Shown in pieces: positions 1 to 9,438 of a stretch of 64,000 nucleotides of DNA; position 1 is the stretch's first letter; each line of letters starts with the position of its first letter. The DNA is from Diphasiastrum complanatum (Eukaryota; Streptophyta; Lycopodiopsida; Lycopodiales; Lycopodiaceae). The stretch covers positions 47,538,476 to 47,602,475 of the forward strand of contig CM055107.1 of NCBI GenBank assembly GCA_029204225.1, read 5' to 3'. Both the position numbers and the translations under genes were made by a program. The notes beneath the pieces were generated by a model. It saw nothing but the letters and a program-made list of their open reading frames with translations. It searched no databases and was not told where the DNA came from.

Positions 1-1950
1 GAATTTTGCATCAAGCTAGTCTATCTCTCTATTTGCATGCATTTTGGTAAATCCAATGCTTCGATTAATGCTATTACTTTGCACTATGGTCTATGTCTGT
101 ATACGAGGCTGTGGTAGCAATTTTTAGTCGTGCTAAAGTTTGCATATTGTGTACTACTTCATTTTTGACATCTTTGCCATTGGTTGCTTCATTAACCCTA
201 AACTAAAATAATGATGACCAAACTGGAGATCTGGCAAGCTGTTTAACAAGACAACAGATTAGGCTGCATGATCAATGCACCAAAGATGAATGTGATGGGG
301 ACTAAGGTATTCAAAAAATACTTGCAATGGTTATGATGGTTGTGATAAATAAACAGCTACAGTTACAACTGAAAAACAAAAGTGCTACATTGGGAAGCCG
401 CTTATAAATAACTTGCAAACGGTGAAAGTGTTGTGTTCTATTTGCCAGAACAATCATCTTGCAATAGATGATTCTCGTCTTGCTTTCAAAACTTTGAAGG
501 TTTACCTCACTCTCAGTTTTAATCAATACCAAAACAATGCCCATAGCCTAATAACAAGAGCATATTGCATATAACAAACCAAAAGGCAGCATTCTACAAG
601 TTCTCTTTTGTACACCCAAGGGCTTGTCTAATTCATTAGGTATGCACATTAAAAGCATCATTAGTGCATATTAAATTTTATCCCATTTAACATTTAAAGT
701 TGTTGACAGTGAAACGACATCTACACTGTTGTGGACACCTAGACACGAATTGTCTACAAGAAATGGCCAATGGTATTGGTAAAGGTACCAATGCATTGAC
801 AGTATTGCTCAGATTCTATGCATCAGTGAGACCAATTTTCATCTCATTTGACAGACCGAGTTGTTCAAAAGTCATTTGCACCGTATATGCATTTTGGCCT
901 TCGGAGGTATTGGCATAAGATACAATTTGTATGCACGAGGATGTTTATTTGATATCGGAAAAACTATGAGCTTTCAACATGGCACATCTCAACAAACACA
1001 AAATCAATAGATTAAATATGGAGGCCTCTGTAAGTCCATATTGAAAACAACTTATGTAACTTGGACCTCACCCTAAACTCTAAACCACAAGAAAATCATC
1101 TATGACACATTATCACAAGTAAACTCTATAGAAAAACAAGCTTCCTTGAACAATGCGAGGAACCTTGTTAACCAGAGAAAAAACATCATTTTCATTCCAG
1201 ACTAATCTTCAAGGCACCAATTAGTTTGCTGGTTGTATAACCTGTCTCCCAAATCACCCCTTCTTATTCAATGTATGTATATGCTCATGGAGGAAAAATG
1301 GAACTGATGTTTGTATCATACGAAAATTTTAAGGGATTTGGCAGAACAGAAATGTCATCTTAGTAAAGCAACAAAAAATAATCCCCCTAGCAAACATGCA
1401 AAAGGATGGAAAGCTTGGTTCGGCCAGTCAAACAGAACTCATTCTTGTGCAAGGCAACAGATTTCTAGAAGAGAAATGGCTTTAAAACATCCAACATGAA
1501 AAGCACTTACATTATTCAACACATACTGTAAATATATCTGTGAATATTTTGTCTTGGCATTGAATCACAGTAAGTTAAATATATCATTAGTATATAATAG
1601 TAGAACTCGGATGATTAGCATCAGATTTCTACAAAGAATATAATTCAACATGGGGCAAGGGTCCAACATGGGGCAAAGGTTCAACATGGCAGCCTCCGGG
1701 GTTACCCTGAAAAACAAGGTAATGTGATTAATAATGTATCACAATGTATCAAGAACTTCCTTGACAAGGAGCCAAGAGACATCCAGCGTGGAGGAAGGTG
1801 TTGAAGTAGGGAATTCATTATTTACTTCTACCTCTTGGAAACCTGTACAACTCAAGGTTACCTTTAGACACTAGAAAGTAAGCTTTTTTAAAATCATCAA
1901 ATAGCAACATGCCACTCAGATGGCAATCATATGGAGGTCATCCATCTCTC
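1..1950. other. Gene-free leader of the window
   Basis: I see no recognisable coding region, RNA gene or long repeat here. Open frames are short (under about 80 codons) and show no family motifs. A small local repetition, in which 'caacatggggcaa' and close variants recur, lies at about 1647-1697. The stretch is probably intergenic or old mobile DNA. Confidence 0.4.
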
Positions 1951-1959
1951 TAACTCATG

Positions 1960-2516
1960 TTAAGTCCAAACTCTTAAGTCTAGCCCAAATTTATTAATTG
2001 TCTTATACTGGTAGCATTGTGCTCGCTCGATGCTTGCTTTTTTGTGCTCACTTTTTTTGCACCCCCCTAGGTGAATAGTAGGGCCAATGTAATGAAGTCC
2101 CGATTTCTCAACTGGTGCTTGAGCCAATACAAGATGTAAATGTTTATAATTCACATACGTTGGTCTGCGTGCCATCTGACATACATCACATTGTTTGATG
2201 TAGGTATCAATATCCTTATGCATTATTGGCCACCAACAGCCGAATTGTAGGATCTTGCATATTGGTACATCCATTGCAAAGTGTCCACCTCCCATTGCTT
2301 CATGCGAGAGAGACATGATCTGACTTGTTCCATGAGGCAAGATACATCATCGAATGATATTATCCGCTCCTCGTCGATACAAATGGCCGACAATCCATTG
2401 ATATGGTCTAGCTTTAAGGACAAGCTTTTGATGTTGCACCTTGGATAGTGACCGATCAGGTTGTTTTGGTTTAAGTATTCAACTATGTTCGTGTCCCAAT
2501 CTGATATAACATCCAT
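1960..2516 (-). pseudogene. Ty3/gypsy pol relic: connection and integrase zinc-binding region
   Basis: Read on the minus strand, 2340-1960 encodes the HHCC zinc-binding head of a retroviral-type integrase: a histidine in SHEAMGGGH, then the conserved GCWWPIMHKD stretch, then CDVCQ. The linker before it (from about 2516) is in another frame that overlaps at 2340-2223, so at least one frameshift separates the parts. No catalytic DDE core follows; after HYIGPTI the frame loses similarity. Integrase normally inserts retroelement cDNA into the nucleus. Here only about 180 codons remain, so this is a dead fragment. The same type of head, with GCWWPMLHKDT, recurs on the plus strand at about 55815-55907, so the two belong to the same broad gypsy group. 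The zinc-head identification is secure; the lineage is not assigned. Confidence 0.75.
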
Positions 2517-2780
2517 GTAGAATAAAGCTACAGATCATCATCAAGCATGGAGGAAAGCATGGAGGAAGCACATGGATATAGTGGCAAATTGGTGGAATGC
2601 TCTTCAAAGGTATTGACAAATGATTTCTACCAAAGAAATCCTATCATGGATATGGTGAGGTTGCTGCTATGATGGAACCCTGGATGATCTTCAATTCATA
2701 TGCATACCAAAGGATCCACTCAAAAAGTTTCACAAACTCCTTGGTTGATCTAGTACCTTACCAAGCTATTTTCTGAGGAG

Positions 2781-3988
2781 TGTGAAAAATCTAGCTTGGT
2801 AATTTTATGTTTCTAGTTTGTGAGACAATATCACACATGTGGAGCATGTTCCCATGTGTGGAAAATAGCCAAAATAGATTAATCATGTTGACTTTAGGGG
2901 TGTCATAAAGATTGTTAGTCAAGCATGTTGGTGTCACTAGTTGATAGGGCCAATTTTGGCTTTAGAGGTCAAATAGTCAAGTTCACATGTTTTTTATCAT
3001 CATTAGGCCAAAAGTCAGTTATGACATAGCTCGAGCTAGTTAGGTTGTTTACAGGTGTCCAAATTAGATCTGATGAGTGATGTGCCTATGTGTTGGCAAA
3101 GAATCAAGGGTCCAATCATAAGTGAGAGATTTGGAAAGGTCCAATTAAAATCAAAGGATAATGAGTCACTCATCCAATAGGAGGTGAGAGGTGCTAAAAT
3201 GGGGGTCCAATAGAATTAGAGGATGGACTACTTCGAGATACTACATGTAGGATGGTCCACTTCATTATTGTATTGAGTTTTTTAGAGATCAATGAGATTT
3301 TGAGTTCTAGTCACATTGGTGGTTTCTCTCTCTACCTGAGCCCAATTTGTTGTGCATCAATCTATTGATTGCATGAGCCACATCCTTTGGTTAGGTGTCA
3401 TATCCCATGTGTAGAGGACAACTCACACATGTGGAATAAGCTGAAGTAGGCGAATTTTGAGTTCTAGAAGATTTCCAAGTAGATCTCCATATAGAAGGAA
3501 AATAGACCAAAAGTGCTCAAAATAGAAGGTTTTGTCCAAGTGTCAGTTTTGCATGATGAATCATCATATGACAAAGCACCTTCACACATGTGGGATAAGA
3601 GGGATGATTAGTACCACGAGCTCCCACTTATTGTATATATAGAGCCACATTTGGCCATAATCATTGTGAGACACCAATCTTGGTTTTGGAAGCAATTTTG
3701 AGTGATTCTCTCCATTTGTCTACATTTGTTTTGATTGTTTTGAGGTTCTATCAATGTGTACTTGATTTTCAGGTTGGAGTCCGTACCCTGACAGGTTTTC
3801 ACACGTGTGAAACTAGCAAGTACATTTACCTTCAATAAATTATTGTTCTTGTTTGGATTTTATGTCTAGAATTGATCTAGATTGATCTTAATCTTATGTA
3901 GATTGATAGATCAAGTAAATCTAACATCCAATCCCTCTTGAGGATCAGATTAGGATCCAATATTGGTCCTTTTTGTACTTTTTGCACA
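2781..3988 (+). repeat. Left LTR (LTR1)
   Basis: This is a terminal repeat of about 1.2 kb. From about 3357 onward it matches LTR2 from about 7292 onward almost base for base, including the shared line 'gattgcatgagccacatcc'. The segment before that point differs from LTR2. A likely TATA box (gtatatatag) is at about 3635, and a palindromic CACACGTGTG is at about 3796. It ends ...TTGCACA, immediately before the primer-binding site. Confidence 0.8.
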
Positions 3989-4000
3989 TGGTATCAGAGC
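3989..4000 (+). promoter_or_regulatory. Primer-binding site for reverse transcription (tRNA-iMet type)
   Basis: TGGTATCAGAGC directly follows the LTR terminus. This is the standard plant copia/gypsy primer site, complementary to the 3' end of initiator tRNA-Met. It fixes the right end of LTR1 and the plus orientation of the element. Confidence 0.85.
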
Positions 4001-5592
4001 CAAGTACAAGAGTTTTTGTTGAAATTCATAGGGTTAATCCAAATCAAAGCCAAAATTAGCAGTTTTTTGGAAACTAGTCAAATTTTGTGTAGCGAGTTGG
4101 ATTTGATAGCTATCCTCAAAATTTTTGGTCCATATCTTGTTGTGGGCTGTAGGAACCCTTTTCACACGTGTGAGGCCGTACAGATCCGGTTTTGACTAAG
4201 AAAATTCCAAAATTTGTACAATTTGACTCACACACCCAATTTGAGAGATTTTTAGTGCAAAATCAAGCATTTTCTATAGAGAATCTAATCCCTTGATTAG
4301 TTCTTGGATTAGATCAGCCAAAAGATTAAAATTGAAGCTTGAATTAGGAGCATTAAATGATTTTCTCTGATTTTTTGAGTGTATGTTGAAGTTAAGAGAG
4401 ATTTCGCTAAAAATCATAGATTAAGGAGGGATATGCAAGGTAGGTTGAAATCCATTGTACCATCACTCTAGATTTGTTCAAGAGTGATAGGGTCAAGTTT
4501 AGAAGTATCAATTTGCTAGAAAACATCTTTGGATCTGTCCTCCAAGTGAAACCTTTGAGAGTTTCTAGTGCATATAGAGCATCTATGCAAATCTTTTGTA
4601 GAATTTGACATAGATTGGCTTAAATTGAGAATTCTAGAAAAGAGATTGAGATCCAAGTCACATTGTTCAAACCTACTCAATTTGTTTGAGTGATTGTAAG
4701 GTCTGAAAAGAGTCATTAAGGTGTCTATGACAAATGTGTAGAGAGAGATCCAATTTTCTAAGAGTTCCTTCCTTTGTAGAGGGCAAGATCTAGAAGCTCA
4801 TTTTGTGTTGTTATTGGTGGAGAGTTTGTCTTCTCCTAGGTGATCAAATCTTTCTAAGTGGCATTAGCTCTTTGAAGAACAATATCTTAGTGAGAAAAAT
4901 CACAACTTTTGATTTTGAATTTCATTCCAAGTCTCTAAAGGTAGAATAATTGGTGGAATCCAATAGGAGTGATTGAATTCAATTTGTTGAGCAAAAATTG
5001 ACATAGTATGTATGAAACTCAAATTAGTTCTATTCAACTTTCTTTGTGAGAGTGTGAGGGTCAATTTGTGATCCCATTGGATATCTAGAATGAGAAGGAG
5101 TCCATATTTGAGTATTCATGCATGATTAAGATCTTTGTGAATCTCTAGTTGTCTAATTTTTTAGCTTTGTGAAAAATTGGTGGTATAGTTTGTTTTCAAA
5201 TCAAATCAAATTCATTCTAAATATCAAGAGTGAGATTATATGGGTCAAGAGTGAGTCCAAAAGAAGTGATTAAGTTTGATTTTCATGTGTTTGAAACAAA
5301 ATCCATCTTTTGTTCAAGAATCTCAAGTGTTGAGAGAACTAGTCAAGTGAAAAGGAAAATCTAAGTGTCAAATCTTTTTCATATCCATTTCAACTTTCAA
5401 AATAAAGAGTCATTGGTATTTGATGAGTCCAATAGGAGATTGGATCTGATTTCTTTAGTGATTTGATTCAAAGATTGTGTGCTTTTGTCTTAGTGATCAA
5501 AGCAAAGTTTCCAAGTGACTAGTCATTACTGCGAAGATTGATTCTTAGGTTTGTGAGCTAGATCTTTTGTAGATCATTCTAGATTATTAAAG

Positions 5593-6957
5593 ATGTTCAA
5601 ATCTACTCTCTTGAAAGTCACAAATTACATTTGTAGAATCATATCACAGGTTTTTATTCACATGGCATCAATAGGTGGCATCCTATTGAAGGAAAGAAAG
5701 GATCCTGAGTGCAACCTTTGTGGGAAGGGAGGATATTTTTTTTCAAGATGCTACAAAAAGAAGACTAGTCCATCCAAGGAGAACCAAAGCAAGGGGACCG
5801 AGGTGAAGGATGGAGCTTCAAGTTCAAAATGCAAATACAAGAAGGACAAGTCCAAGGAAAGGTGTTTCCTTTGTGGAAAGGTGAATGAGGCTTGGAGTCT
5901 CACAAGGACCTGCAAGATTTGTCTTCAAGAGTCCATCACAACACATGTCAAATCTTTTGAAATTTTTCATTTGGAAGTGCATTGTTTGGTTCAAGATGCA
6001 AAGATAGATGTCACTTTCATGAAAGTAACTTGGATTTATTTTATGTCCTTGGAAAGTATTTTGCTTGGAACTTTAGATAAGTTCAAACTTATTGTTATTA
6101 TCCAAGAGAAATCAATCAAGAATAAGGAGCAATCACAAAATGAAAATAGTTTCATTTATGCTCTCATGTCAACTTATGAAGAACCATTTTGCTTTGAAGA
6201 GATTTTTGTATCTCAAAGGTGGATTAAGGCAATACTAGTTGAGTGTGATGCCTTAAACGATAGCAAAATATGTTTTCCTCTTACATTAGTTATGAAGTCA
6301 AGGAAATGGAAATATCTTCATAATGTAGGATCTTTTGGTTTCAATAAGATCATGAATGATGTGTTCATTCATAAAGATGAAAATTGTATGTTTTCAATCC
6401 TAAAGGCAAGTTGTAAACTTCTTATGAGAATAAGTGAAGCATCCAAAGTGGACACTTATATCCATAAGCAAGTAGTTAGCCTTATTGAGATGGAGATACC
6501 TTTTGATTTCAATATTGGAAAAATCATGCCAAGTTGTGGTGATTTTTGGACTTATGTTTCTAGCATAAGTAATCTTGATAATCATAGGAAGTGCATATTG
6601 AATGGTCATACTTGTTGTGATCATTATGAGACATGGAGGTCTCGGATTTCCATCAAGAAGGAGCATCATGAAGAGGATCTTAAGGAGTCATCTCAAGGTT
6701 CAAGTGTGCCAAGGATTGAGGAGGAGAGACCTTCTCAAGTTGTGATTCCAAAAAGAAACTCAAGAAACATGGTTGAACCCATGTGGTTCACATTTCAAGG
6801 GAAAGAGGAGCATATCTCATGTGAAGGAGCAAGCCTCAAGGTCAAGCATCTACATGAAAATTGGAAGGAATCAATTTTGGAGGTGCTAGGATGGTGCAAA
6901 GCTCTCAAGCTCATCAAAGATGTCAACATCAAAGAAGCACTATCATGGATATGGTGA
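5593..6957 (+). CDS. 454-codon retroelement ORF with gag-type zinc knuckle
   Basis: This uninterrupted frame lies between the leader and the right LTR. Near residue 40 it has CNLCGKGGYFFSRC, a CCHC-like knuckle with Tyr in place of His. A second cysteine cluster starts CFLCGK at about residue 96. Around residues 190-220, YEEPFCFEE followed by RWIKAILVECDAL resembles the start of copia reverse transcriptase (EPxxFEEA...WxxAMxxExxAL). Around residues 370-390, SSVPRIEEERPSQVV resembles the linker before copia RT. I see no YVDD, RNase H or integrase motif. The product is therefore probably a rearranged gag/pol remnant that may act, if at all, as a nucleic-acid-binding gag-like protein. Staying open over 1.36 kb of AT-rich DNA suggests recent activity or recent duplication. 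Function unproven. Confidence 0.5.
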   Translation: MFKSTLLKVTNYICRIISQVFIHMASIGGILLKERKDPECNLCGKGGYFFSRCYKKKTSPSKENQSKGTEVKDGASSSKCKYKKDKSKERCFLCGKVNEAWSLTRTCKICLQESITTHVKSFEIFHLEVHCLVQDAKIDVTFMKVTWIYFMSLESILLGTLDKFKLIVIIQEKSIKNKEQSQNENSFIYALMSTYEEPFCFEEIFVSQRWIKAILVECDALNDSKICFPLTLVMKSRKWKYLHNVGSFGFNKIMNDVFIHKDENCMFSILKASCKLLMRISEASKVDTYIHKQVVSLIEMEIPFDFNIGKIMPSCGDFWTYVSSISNLDNHRKCILNGHTCCDHYETWRSRISIKKEHHEEDLKESSQGSSVPRIEEERPSQVVIPKRNSRNMVEPMWFTFQGKEEHISCEGASLKVKHLHENWKESILEVLGWCKALKLIKDVNIKEALSWIW

Positions 6958-7094
6958 TTTCAGATCAACATTAAGCTCATTGACTGATCTTCACACCTTT
7001 TGAACCAGCAAAGACCAATTCAGCCCATGGAGTCAAGTTCAAGATCATCATGTTTTCCATCAAGCTAGATTTACCAAGCTAGATTTTTGAGGAG

Positions 7095-7926
7095 TGTGAA
7101 AAATGCAAAAATAAACTTGGTAGAGGCCAAAAATCGTGTATATAGATAAATACACATGTGTGGATCCTGTTTCCACATGTAAAACTAGTGTACTTGTCAT
7201 GTACCATAATCATATAGGATGTACATATGATTTAATTCAAGTTCTAGTGGCTAAAAAGGCCAAAAACTAGTTTTCTAGACATATGACACATGACATCAAT
7301 CTATTGATTGCATGAGCCACATCCTTTGGTTAGGTGTCATATCCCATGTGTAGAGGGCAGCTCACACATGTGGAATAAGCTGAAGTAGGCGAATTTTGAG
7401 TTCTAGAAGATTTCCAAGTAGATCTCCATATAGAAGGAAAATAGACCAAAAGTGCTCAAAATAGAAGGTTTTGTCCAAGTGCAGTTTTGCATGATGAATC
7501 ATCATATGACAAAGCACCTTCACACATGTGGGATCAGAGGGATGATCAGTACCACGAGCTCCCACTTATTGTATATATAGAGCCACATTTGGCCATAATC
7601 ATTGTGAGACACCAATCTTGGTTTTGGAAGCAATTTTGAGTGATTCTCTCCATTTGTCTACATTTGTTTTGATTGTTTTGAGGTTCTATCAATGTGTACT
7701 TGATTTTAAGGTTGGAGTCCGTACCTTGACAGGGTTTCACACGTGTGAAACCAGCAAGTACATTTACCCTCAATAAATGATTGTTCTTGTTTGGATTTTA
7801 TGTCTAGAATTGATCTAGATTGATCTTAATCTTATGTAGATTGATAGATCAAGTAAATCTAACATTCAATCCCTCTTGAGGATCAGATTAGGATCCACTC
7901 TTGATCCTTTTTGTACTTTTTTCACA
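7095..7926 (+). repeat. Right LTR (LTR2), chimeric
   Basis: It begins TGTGAAAAATGC after a gaggag purine tract and ends TTTCACA. Its right part (from about 7292) is nearly identical to LTR1. Its left part (about 7095-7290) instead resembles LTR3 at 8013 onward: both share a '...ctagtggctaaa..ggccaaaaactagttt' stretch. It therefore combines the U3-like region of one subfamily with the R-U5-like region of another. Confidence 0.75.
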
Positions 7927-8012
7927 CTTCACACCTATGAACCTACAATGATCAGCCTTAAGTGTTGTAAATAGATGTACCATAGATGTATCAAGTTAGT
8001 TTTGAGGAGGAG

Positions 8013-8881
8013 TGTTAAAATTGGCAAAAGCTAACTTGGTTAAATATTGTAAATACTATAATGACTTGTACCTATCATCATTAGACATGCATGGAGCCTG
8101 TTACCACATGTGAAATCTATGCCTAAGTCATTTGGATAGATCATAAAGGTTGTACATATCATTTAATTTGGAAACTAGTGGCTAAATTGGCCAAAAACTA
8201 GTTTAGTAGTATTGTGACACTTGGCACCATTCTAGTGGTAGAAAATGTTATATCACATGGGTAGGAGTGGTCTCCCACGTGTGAAATATCATATAGAAAG
8301 TTCAGATCCATTGTATATAGTTTTCATACATGTCAAAAGTCAAATCTCCTAGATTGTAGGACCTATCTCCTAGTTTGTAGGAATCTATAAGGTCAACACT
8401 AGCCACCAATGTTGATGTGGCAAATTAATGGAATCTTAGCCAAAGTGGATATGGATAAGCACTATGACCTGTCTCACACGTGCTGGAAGTGGCTTAGAGA
8501 GAGAGAGTATGATGATTTTTGTATTTCATCCATGATGGATCCACTTTTTGAGAAATCAATGAGGCAAGATCTTGGTTTTGGAGGCATATCTTGAGTATTC
8601 TCATATTTGTGTTGTGATTTTATGGTTCTATTGCTTTCTAACACTTGTGTACTTCACTCTCTGCTGTAATTCCATACATGTACTGTTCTTCACACGTGTG
8701 AAGGCAGTAGGTCTCAAGTTTAATCATTTGCTTGTTGTTCTTTCTAGATTTTTCATGGAGAATTGATCTAATTCTAGATCTAATCATTGGTTGATTAGTA
8801 GATCATGTAATTTAGCTTCCAACACCTCTTGAGGATCTGATCTAGATCCATTCTTGGTTTTTATTCCTCTGAAATTTCACA
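8013..8881 (+). repeat. Third related LTR (LTR3)
   Basis: It begins TGTTAAAATTGG after the purine tract ttgaggaggag and ends TTTCACA. It shares with LTR1 and LTR2 the closing block around 'tcttgaggatc', and it has its own CACACGTGTG palindrome at about 8693. Only about 85 bases of internal-type sequence (7927-8012) separate it from LTR2. No internal region or primer site follows, so this is a 3' LTR left by deletion or recombination. Confidence 0.65.
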
Positions 8882-8949
8882 AACTGGATGATGTGGCCCA
8901 GATAGGCTGCAGAGGTGTCCAGTGAGGTGTCATAGTGCATAGGATTCCG
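8882..8949. other. Short spacer
   Basis: Unassigned sequence between LTR3 and the foldback block. Nothing recognisable. Confidence 0.4.
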
Positions 8950-9290
8950 GCTTAGCATATCTTATGCTCAGCATAGGATTCCTCTTCCAACCTCTACTTA
9001 GCATAGGTTAGCAAGCAAATAGCGAAGACATTCTATGCTTAGCATAGGTTGGACAAGAGCGCGTGAGTAGCGACCTATCTTGAGCACATGATGTCTTCGC
9101 AATTTGCTTGCTAACCTATGCTGAACATAGGTTGGAACAGGACCAGAGATGAAAGCTATGCTCAGCATAGGTCGAAAGGAAGTTAGAATTGAAGAATCTC
9201 GCCTCCGTCCTATGCTAAGCATAAGTTGTAAGTAAGGACTCGACCACAACCTATGCTTAGCATAGGTCGCTACTCGTATTTTCTTGTTTT
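8950..9290. repeat. Foldback block of CTATGCTNAGCATAG palindromes
   Basis: Six copies of a 15-17 bp palindrome (consensus CCTATGCTNAGCATAGG) lie at 8961-8977, 9033-9047, 9115-9131, 9156-9171, 9209-9224 and 9250-9266. They sit within larger inverted repeats. Arms of about 45 bp at 8987-9031 and 9091-9135 are near-perfect reverse complements around a 59-base loop. A shorter pair (gagtagcgacctat at about 9065 and its complement at about 9262) nests around them. A seventh palindrome is at 9855-9868, inside an intron of the following pseudogene. The same palindrome organises the cluster at 49.0-49.6 kb. Symmetric short sites in arrays are typical of dimeric protein-binding sites or of foldback/MITE ends; which applies here is unknown. 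Confidence 0.75.
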
Positions 9291-9438
9291 ACAACGCTTT
9301 GTCTCAGAAAAATGATCCTTTTGAGATGTTTTAGTAAGAAAATATGTTGTATTTGTAGTTTTGTTTTTTAGACTTCTTTCACAAAAATTGGTTAAGATAG
9401 CGTTTTAAATTTTCCTAAAAAGTCTTTTTTTTTTGCAG

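Larger units (their letters stand above)
2781..7926 (+). mobile_element. LTR retrotransposon, probably non-autonomous copia derivative
   Basis: The element is bounded by LTRs at 2781-3988 and 7095-7926. A tRNA-iMet-type primer site lies at 3989-4000, directly after the left LTR, and a purine tract ending in gaggag sits directly before each LTR. The LTRs begin TGTGAAAAAT and end in CA. The internal region (about 3.1 kb) has a long AT-rich leader (4001-5590) and one 454-codon frame, but no intact reverse transcriptase or integrase, so it would need enzymes supplied in trans. No clear target-site duplication is visible. The sequence just left of 2781 itself resembles the 3' internal end of the element (shared 'tatcatggatatggtga'), so this copy lies within an array of related elements and is not an isolated insertion. 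Confidence 0.8.
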
